Below, one piece after another: positions 59,214-64,000 of a stretch of DNA of 64,000 nt. This DNA comes from Streptomyces sp. SirexAA-E (GTDB lineage Bacteria > Actinomycetota > Actinomycetes > Streptomycetales > Streptomycetaceae). Location of the stretch: contig NC_015953.1 of NCBI RefSeq assembly GCF_000177195.2, positions 4,960,001 through 5,024,000 on the forward strand. The letters are read 5' to 3'. Below the pieces are notes generated by a model. It searched no databases. It was not told the origin of the DNA and worked only from the letters and a program-made list of their open reading frames with translations. The stretch's first letter is position 1; each line of letters opens with the position of its first letter. A program made the translations under genes and the position numbers.

Positions 59214-59825
59214 ATGTCCATCACCGGGAACCGCCGCGAGCGGGAGCGCGCCCAGCGCCACCGCCTGATCCTTTCCGTGGCACGGGAGCTGGCCGAGGCC
59301 GAGGGCTGGGAGGCGGTCACCACCCGCCGCCTCGCCGAGCGCGTGGAGTACAGCCAGCCGGTGCTCTACAGCCACTTCAAGGGCAAGGACGCCATCGTCG
59401 CGGCCGTCGCCGAGCAGGGCTTCACCGAACTGGCCGAGCTGCTGGGCCGCGAGCGGGCCGCCGCCCGAGGGGACGAGCCGCGGCTGGGCCTGCGCGCCGT
59501 GTGCCGGGCGTATCTGCGCTTCGCCGTCGAACACCCGGCGCTCTACCAGGCGATGTTCGTGATGCCCACGCAGCTCGCGTTCGCCGCTGAGGAGACTCCG
59601 CCGGCGCTGCGTGCCGCCTTCGACGTGTTCGTGGAGGCGCTGCCCGAGGGGATCGAGGGGCGCGAGGCCCGTGCCGAACTGCTGTGGGCCGCTCTGCACG
59701 GGATCTCCGCTCTCTCGGCGACCGGCAGGGTCCCGGCGCTCGGCGAGAGCGCGCGGCTGGACCTGCTCATCGACGGGATCGCCCCGGGCGGCCAGGCGTC
59801 TCGTTCGGGTGGGGACGGGCTTTAG
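59214..59825 (+). CDS. TetR-family regulator
   Basis: The 203-residue regulator has an N-terminal helix-turn-helix (AEGWEAVTTRRLAERVEYSQPVLYSHFKGKDAIVAAVAEQGF, about 26-67). The ligand domain (75-190) matches the TetR_C form with FAVEHPALYQAMFVMPT. The gene ends in SRSGGDGL, and the region after it holds only remnants. It probably represses itself through the repeat at 59191-59205. Its original partner genes may be those lost downstream. Confidence 0.87.
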   Translation: MSITGNRRERERAQRHRLILSVARELAEAEGWEAVTTRRLAERVEYSQPVLYSHFKGKDAIVAAVAEQGFTELAELLGRERAAARGDEPRLGLRAVCRAYLRFAVEHPALYQAMFVMPTQLAFAAEETPPALRAAFDVFVEALPEGIEGREARAELLWAALHGISALSATGRVPALGESARLDLLIDGIAPGGQASRSGGDGL

Positions 59826-59966
59826 GGCTCGGAGTCCGATCCTGTCCAGTTCGGCGAGCGCCTCGTCGGGGAGCGGGAGCCCAGCGCCGGCGATGTTCTC
59901 GCGCAGGTGCGCCACCGACGAGGTGCCGGGGATGAGCGGGATGTTCGGCGACCGCCGCAGCAGCCG
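59826..59966 (-). pseudogene. Remnant of an aldo/keto reductase C-terminus
   Basis: On the minus strand a frame reads LLRRSPNIPLIPGTSSVAHLRENIAGAGLPLPDEALAELDRIG, the end of an NADPH aldo/keto reductase (the IPGTSS phosphate-binding part and the DEALAELD helix). Nothing of the barrel's other 230 residues remains, and the frame runs on into unrelated sequence. It is a decayed piece. Confidence 0.6.
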
Positions 59967-59972
59967 AGGGAG

Positions 59973-60150
59973 ATGCTGCGCGACGGCCGGGCCGACGTGG
60001 CACTCATGCACGCGCCGTTCAACTCCCTCACCGGGTTCGACAGCGAGGAACTGATGACCGAGGGGCAGATCGCCGTCCTGCCCGCCGGGCACCCCCTCGC
60101 CGCACACGGCTCCCTGTCGCCGGCCGACGTCGTCAGCGTGCCAACGGTGC
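59973..60150 (+). pseudogene. Remnant of a LysR-type regulator
   Basis: From 59973 the plus strand reads MLRDGRADVALMHAPFNSLTGFDSEELMTEGQIAVLPAGHPLAAHGSLSPADVVS, the middle of a LysR effector-binding domain. There is no helix-turn-helix upstream and the frame turns to nonsense after VVS. A deletion or frameshift has destroyed the gene. It is only seven bases from the reductase piece, in the opposite direction, as divergent LysR/reductase pairs are often arranged but here with their inner ends joined. Confidence 0.55.
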
Positions 60151-60205
60151 CGAGGCCACCGACCAGCGGGTCGGCGAAGCGGTGTTCGGCTACCTGCTCG
60201 GCTGA
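60146..60205 (+). pseudogene. Unidentified C-terminal fragment
   Basis: A second plus-strand frame ends NGAEATDQRVGEAVFGYLLG with TGA at 60203-60205. It has good codon use and looks like the end of a real protein, but I cannot name the family. It overlaps the point where the LysR remnant loses sense, so it may be the true continuation in another frame. Confidence 0.35.
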
Positions 60206-60343
60206 CACCGGACGCAGTACGATCCCCGATCGCCCCACGCGTGACGCGGGGGTTGCGTGACCTGACGCGGCCGGAACGAGGCCCGGACCGCGTGACGAGC
60301 GCAAGCTGAAACTGACGTTCAGCCTGACGACACGGTCGAAGGT

Positions 60344-60370
60344 GAAGGTTCGAGTCCTTCCCCGACACCA
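60344..60370 (+). other. tRNA 3'-end-like sequence (T-arm, acceptor strand, CCA)
   Basis: GAAGG-TTCGAGT-CCTTC is a perfect T-arm (5-bp stem, 7-base loop with TTCGA), followed by CCCGACACCA. That resembles the 3' end of a tRNA with encoded CCA, but the acceptor strand is one base short and no matching 5' acceptor strand, D-arm or normal anticodon arm is found upstream. It may be what remains of an integration (att) site or a broken tRNA gene. Confidence 0.4.
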
Positions 60371-60854
60371 CCTGCCGGGGTGGCCCGACAGGGCAGAGGC
60401 CCACCGTGAGCACACTCAGACTCCCGCTCCAGCTTCGGCAACCCCAGGGGCCCGGGAGCTGGATACGACTCCCGGGCTCCGCCACGTCCGGGCCCGGCGG
60501 CCCAGCTCTTCGGCGCGGGCCGGGTCCCGGCGCCCCGGTCAGGTCGCCGGAGCGGGGCGTCACCCGCCTGCGGCGGCGGTCGCGCGCCGACCGGACGGGG
60601 CAGGGCGGTCAGGCCGTTCACCGTGGGACGCGGTCCCGGGAGGAGAAGAAGGAGCGGCAGACCTCCCCAGGCACGCCGCTCCTTCCGCCCGGGCACACGT
60701 GCCCGTTCCGGTGCCGCTCAGACCGTGATCTGCGTCTCCTCGGAGCTCGGCCGCTCAGGGGCTTGCCAGGTGCGATACCACGCGTGGTCGCCCTGAACGG
60801 GTGGGCCGCGCCGAGGAGGGCGACCTCACCGGGGGCCGACCGAGTTAATGTTGT

Positions 60855-60879
60855 CGTGCGCCAAACGGTTTGACGCACG
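60855..60879 (+). promoter_or_regulatory. 25-bp palindrome upstream of the GAF-phosphatase gene
   Basis: The arms CGTGCG (60855-60860) and CGCACG (60874-60879) flank an inner CAAACGGTTTG. Of 12 base pairs around the central G only one mismatches. It ends 21 bases before the ATG of the next gene, so a bound dimer would block transcription or translation start. It looks like an operator of a LacI- or MarR-like protein. Confidence 0.6.
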
Positions 60880-60900
60880 GGCGATCCATGATCGTTTGCC

Positions 60901-62265
60901 ATGGCGGCTGTCGCCGTACAGCTGTCGAAGGGCAGGGAAGCCGCGGTGCTGGACACCTTGTTCCCCGACGGTCCGAGAGCAGACGGTCTCCCGGCGGCTC
61001 TGTCGGACCCGCGACGGCTGGCCGCGGTGAAGGCGACCGGGCTGATGGACAGCGGTCCGGAGGAAGCCTTCGAGGATCTTGCCCGGCTGGCGGCCACGGT
61101 GACCGGCTGCCGTCGCGCCTTCATCACACTGGTCGACGACACGCGTTCGTTCTGGAAGTCCTGCGTCGGTGTGCCCGTCGACGGGGTGGCCGAACGGCAG
61201 AACCCCGTGAACGAGAGCTTCTGCTACTTTCTCGTCGGTCTCGGCGGCGAGCCGTTCGTGATCGACGACGCGGCCACCGACCCGAGGACCAGCGGGCATC
61301 CGTCGGTGGCGCCGATGAAGATCGGCGCCTGGGCCGGATTCCCGATCCTGGGACCGGCCGGTGAGGTGCTGGGCAGTATGTGCGTGATCGACGACGCCCC
61401 GCACGCCTGGCAGCCCGCCGAGCTGGGCACGCTCGCCACGATGGCCAGGGCGGTCAGCAACGAGATCAACCTCCGCACCTCACTGGCCACCGCGCGGGAA
61501 GCCCTCACCGCGGCCACCGGGCTGGCCCGCAGCCTCCAGGACAGCCTGCTCCCCCCGGTCCTGCGGACGGTCCCCGGACTGGAGGCGGCCGCCTCGTACC
61601 TGCCGGCGGCGGGCGGCACGACCGTGATCGGGGACTTCTACGACCTCTTCCACGCCAAGGGCCCGTGGTGGTGCACCGTGATGGGCGACGTGTGCGGCAA
61701 GGGCACCGAGGCCGCGAAGGTCACGGCCCTGGCCCGCTACACCCTGCGCGCCGAGGCCACCCAGCACCTCTCACCGGCGACCGTCTTCGAGCACCTGAAC
61801 TCCGCGCTCATCGACCAGCGCAAGGGCGAGCGGTTCCTGACCGCCGTCTACGCCACCTTCCGGGTCACCCCCGGCGGTATAGCCGGGCGCCTCTGCACCG
61901 CGGGCCACCCCCCGGCCCTGATCCGCCGTGCCGACGGCCGGATCCAGCAGGTCGGACGGCAGGGCAGCTTCCTCGGCGTCCTCCCGGAGGCCCGGCTGGC
62001 CGACGTCCGTTTCCGCCTCGCCCCAGGCGACGCGCTCCTGCTCTACACGGACGGCGCCACCGAGGCCCGCGCCCGGCGCACCGCGGTGTCCGGCGCCCGC
62101 CCGCAGTTCGGCGAGGACGCCCTGGCCGCCGCGCTGTCCGGCTGCCGGGACATGGACGCGGCCGGCATCGTCGCCCACCTCGGAGAACTGCTGGCCGAGC
62201 ACAGCGGCGACTGGGCCAGCGACGACACCGCGCTGCTGGCCCTGCGGGTCCCTCCCCGGAGCTGA
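60901..62265 (+). CDS. GAF-domain PP2C (RsbU/SpoIIE-type) phosphatase
   Basis: The 454-residue protein has a GAF sensor domain (about 45-195; DLARLAATVTGCRRAFITLVDD, FCYFLVGLGGEPFVIDD) joined by a short helix (LARSLQDSLLPPVLRTVPGLEAAASYLPA) to an SpoIIE-type phosphatase. The metal residues are in VIGDFYDLF, VMGDVCGKG and SDDTALLALRV. Such enzymes dephosphorylate anti-anti-sigma factors in partner-switching control of sigma factors. No ribosome site precedes ATG 60901. A near-perfect palindrome lies just upstream. Confidence 0.9.
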   Translation: MAAVAVQLSKGREAAVLDTLFPDGPRADGLPAALSDPRRLAAVKATGLMDSGPEEAFEDLARLAATVTGCRRAFITLVDDTRSFWKSCVGVPVDGVAERQNPVNESFCYFLVGLGGEPFVIDDAATDPRTSGHPSVAPMKIGAWAGFPILGPAGEVLGSMCVIDDAPHAWQPAELGTLATMARAVSNEINLRTSLATAREALTAATGLARSLQDSLLPPVLRTVPGLEAAASYLPAAGGTTVIGDFYDLFHAKGPWWCTVMGDVCGKGTEAAKVTALARYTLRAEATQHLSPATVFEHLNSALIDQRKGERFLTAVYATFRVTPGGIAGRLCTAGHPPALIRRADGRIQQVGRQGSFLGVLPEARLADVRFRLAPGDALLLYTDGATEARARRTAVSGARPQFGEDALAAALSGCRDMDAAGIVAHLGELLAEHSGDWASDDTALLALRVPPRS

Positions 62266-62481
62266 CCCCCTACGACGAGGCGCCCCCGCGCGCCCGCAGC
62301 GGCCCCAACAGCGCACCCGGGCGTGACCGGAGCCCCAAGGCGTCGGCCCGAGCCGCCCGTTGCCACGGGCGTCGATGTCAGACCCCCCTGCTTGAGTGTT
62401 CTCCGTCGGACCGTTCCGGCCGGGGTGACGGCTGGGGACGGTCCGCGCAGCGACCCGACGAACGACTCGATGGAGCGTCCC

Positions 62482-64000
62482 ATGCCCGGCCTGACCCTTC
62501 CCCGCCCGACCGGCTCCTCCGCAGGTGCCCCCGGCAGCCCCGTGACCGTCTACGACACCGAGGTCCGAGCCGAGGGCGAGTGGGAGAGGGCCCCGCGGCT
62601 GACGGTGCGTCTGGACCGGGGAGAGGCGACCGAGTTGGTGGAGCTGGCCTGGAGGTCCGAGGACGGCGCGGAGGCCACCGTCGTCTTCGACGGGGGGACT
62701 GGCCGATTCCGCGGGCACCGGCGGGCCGCCGACGGAACACCGCAGGAGTACCGCGGGACGGAGAGCCGGCACCGGGCGGACGCCGCGGACGTGTCCGACT
62801 GCCGGACGCGTGTCTTCGCGACCGAGGTGTCGGGGCCCGGCGCTCCGGTGGCTGACGGCATGCTGCGCCTGGTCCTGGACGACGGCGGGGCCCCCGTCGA
62901 GCGGATCACCTGGCGAGACCGGCGGGACACCTTCATATCCGTGGCGCTGCGAGCCGTGCCGTGGGTCGAGAGCACCGTGCCGGTGAAGGTGGGCGAGGTC
63001 GTGGCGAGCGACGAGCACCCGGAGGCCGACGAGGTCGCCGACAACCTCCTCGGCGACGGCCCGGACAAGTGGCTGGGCTGGGACGACAGGGTGACCCTGG
63101 ACTTCTCGCCCCTCGAACCGACCGCCGTCACCGCCTACACGCTCACCTCCGCCAACGACTACCGCGATCGCGACCCCCGGGACTGGCGCCTGCTGGGCTC
63201 GATGGACGGCAACACGTGGTACACACTCGACGACCGGGTGAACGAGGCCTTCCCCGAGCGCTTCCAGGAACGCGCGTTCACGGTGGCCAACTCGACGGCG
63301 TACCGCGTGTACCGGCTCGACATCGGCCGCAACTGGGGCGGGCTGCCCGAGACGCAGCTGAACCGGGTGCGGCTGCTCACCACGGACCGGCCCGGGCTCA
63401 TCGGCGTCACCGTGCCCGTGGCCGAGGTCACGGCCAACGACGAGTACCGCGCTGCCGGAGAGGTGGCGGCCAACGTGCTGCACTCCGGCGAAGGCAAGTG
63501 GCTCGCCCGCTCCAGGCAGGCCTGGCTGGAGTTCACCCTCCCCGAGCGGACCGCCGTCACGGCCTACACGCTCACCTCGGCCGACGACCACTGCGCCCGG
63601 GACCCGAAGGACTGGGTGCTGGAGGGATCCGTCGACGGAGCGGACTGGGTGCCCCTGGACCGGCGCAGCGGCGAGACGTTCGCCGGACGCTTCCTGGTAC
63701 GCGAGTTCGGCATCGCCGCCCCGGCCGCGTACGGCCACTACCGGCTGCGCGTCACCGCCAACGAAGGCGACGTCGGCGAGGTCCAGCTGAACCGGGTGCA
63801 GCTGCTGGCGAAGAGCGACGACGGTCTGCCCGCCCTCGGCGGGTTCTCCGGAATCCTGCGGCACGGAGGCGGCCCGACCACCGGCTACCGGGGCAGGGGC
63901 GTCGCCGAGGAGGCGGACCGGGAGGACGACGACGCCGTCGGCGTACTCGTGTCGAAGCTGGAGGAGCTCACCCGGGCGATCGAGGAACTGTCCGGCCGGC
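62482..64000 (+). CDS. Large protein with tandem discoidin-like (F5/8 type C) repeats, truncated by window end
   Basis: The frame starts at ATG 62482 (GGAG seven bases upstream; ATG 62470 is in frame too) and is open to the last base, so at least 506 residues. Two homologous beta-rich repeats lie at about residues 165-305 and 310-450: VTAYTLTSANDYRDRDPRDW with QLNRVRLL, and VTAYTLTSADDHCARDPKDW with QLNRVQLL. They match the F5/8 C/discoidin sugar- or lipid-binding fold. No signal peptide is visible. The last part is acidic and then helical (VSKLEELTRAIEELSG). Function unknown. Confidence 0.8.
   Translation, partial: MPGLTLPRPTGSSAGAPGSPVTVYDTEVRAEGEWERAPRLTVRLDRGEATELVELAWRSEDGAEATVVFDGGTGRFRGHRRAADGTPQEYRGTESRHRADAADVSDCRTRVFATEVSGPGAPVADGMLRLVLDDGGAPVERITWRDRRDTFISVALRAVPWVESTVPVKVGEVVASDEHPEADEVADNLLGDGPDKWLGWDDRVTLDFSPLEPTAVTAYTLTSANDYRDRDPRDWRLLGSMDGNTWYTLDDRVNEAFPERFQERAFTVANSTAYRVYRLDIGRNWGGLPETQLNRVRLLTTDRPGLIGVTVPVAEVTANDEYRAAGEVAANVLHSGEGKWLARSRQAWLEFTLPERTAVTAYTLTSADDHCARDPKDWVLEGSVDGADWVPLDRRSGETFAGRFLVREFGIAAPAAYGHYRLRVTANEGDVGEVQLNRVQLLAKSDDGLPALGGFSGILRHGGGPTTGYRGRGVAEEADREDDDAVGVLVSKLEELTRAIEELSGR

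Larger units (their letters stand above)
60206..60900. other. Gene-poor region with hairpins
   Basis: About 700 bp without an intact gene; open frames here lack codon bias. It holds a tRNA 3'-end-like sequence (60344-60370), two GC hairpins (60450-60458 with 60469-60477; 60649-60658 with 60675-60684) and the palindrome before the next gene (60855-60879). Confidence 0.5.

Noticed and set aside
60406..60873. 155-residue plus frame and its minus counterpart near the remnant patch
   Set aside because: Composition is random for the G+C content and the minus frames across 60340-60370 give the odd peptides typical of translated tRNA sequence.
1..64000. CRISPR arrays, insertion sequences, rRNA operons, complete tRNA genes or a biosynthetic cluster
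   Set aside because: No regular repeat-spacer structure, transposase motifs, terminal repeats or RNA gene cores were seen; only the incomplete tRNA-like end at 60344-60370.

Overview
The window is about 72% G+C chromosomal DNA with near-saturated G/C third codon positions, many GTG and a few TTG starts, stop/start overlaps (ATGA, GTGA) and actinomycete-specific families: snapalysin, Ni-superoxide dismutase with SodX, a conservon, DUF6104, and a KuA/PolK repair pair. It is almost certainly Streptomyces, and the gene order looks like conserved core chromosome rather than an island. No insertion sequence, intact prophage or CRISPR array was seen. 56 intact genes, two genes cut by the window ends and a small patch of gene remnants are described.

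1-8.9 kb: the tail of an unknown gene; a DUF1648 membrane protein with a YtrA-type GntR regulator behind an operator-bearing promoter; snapalysin divergent from its LysR regulator; an epimerase-like protein and a DUF952 protein; sodN divergent from sodX; a CGNR zinc-finger regulator divergent from a methyltransferase; a sigma factor of the ECF/SigE type with a membrane-anchored partner.

8.9-25.2 kb: an amino-acid ABC importer (ATPase, permease, binding protein), divergent from malic enzyme; a quinone-oxidoreductase-like protein and a GNAT enzyme; a PadR/DUF4097 operon; a small DUF6104 gene; the giant 2-oxoglutarate dehydrogenase/decarboxylase (sucA/kgd); an OmpR-type two-component system; a spermidine-synthase-like protein.

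25.2-38.8 kb: lon, whose upstream region carries both a ClgR-type and an HspR (HAIR)-type box; secreted wall enzymes (polysaccharide deacetylase-like lipoprotein, GH25 muramidase); a MarR regulator and a PP2C-like phosphatase; a four-gene conservon (sensor kinase, roadblock, DUF742, GTPase) running into a styrene-monooxygenase-like flavoprotein; an NlpC/P60 hydrolase.

38.9-52.9 kb: a membrane-spanning protein whose kinase domain has lost its catalytic residues and which carries an extracellular propeller; a TetR/AurF-type diiron operon divergent from a second diiron protein; a lipoprotein and a proline/glutamine-rich membrane protein; a HEAT-repeat, zinc-ribbon, SEDS (FtsW/RodA), penicillin-binding protein and amidase run.

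53-64 kb: the NHEJ pair PolK/Ku; glyA behind a convincing ZTP (pfl) riboswitch; a NERD protein; a 2-hydroxyacid dehydrogenase; a TetR gene with a clear operator; about 1 kb of decayed gene pieces and a tRNA 3'-end-like sequence; a GAF-PP2C phosphatase behind a 25-bp palindrome; and, running off the end, a protein with two discoidin-like repeats. The most notable items are the glyA riboswitch, the pseudokinase-propeller, the paired diiron oxidases, the remnant patch, the uncaptured palindrome and the dual-controlled lon promoter.
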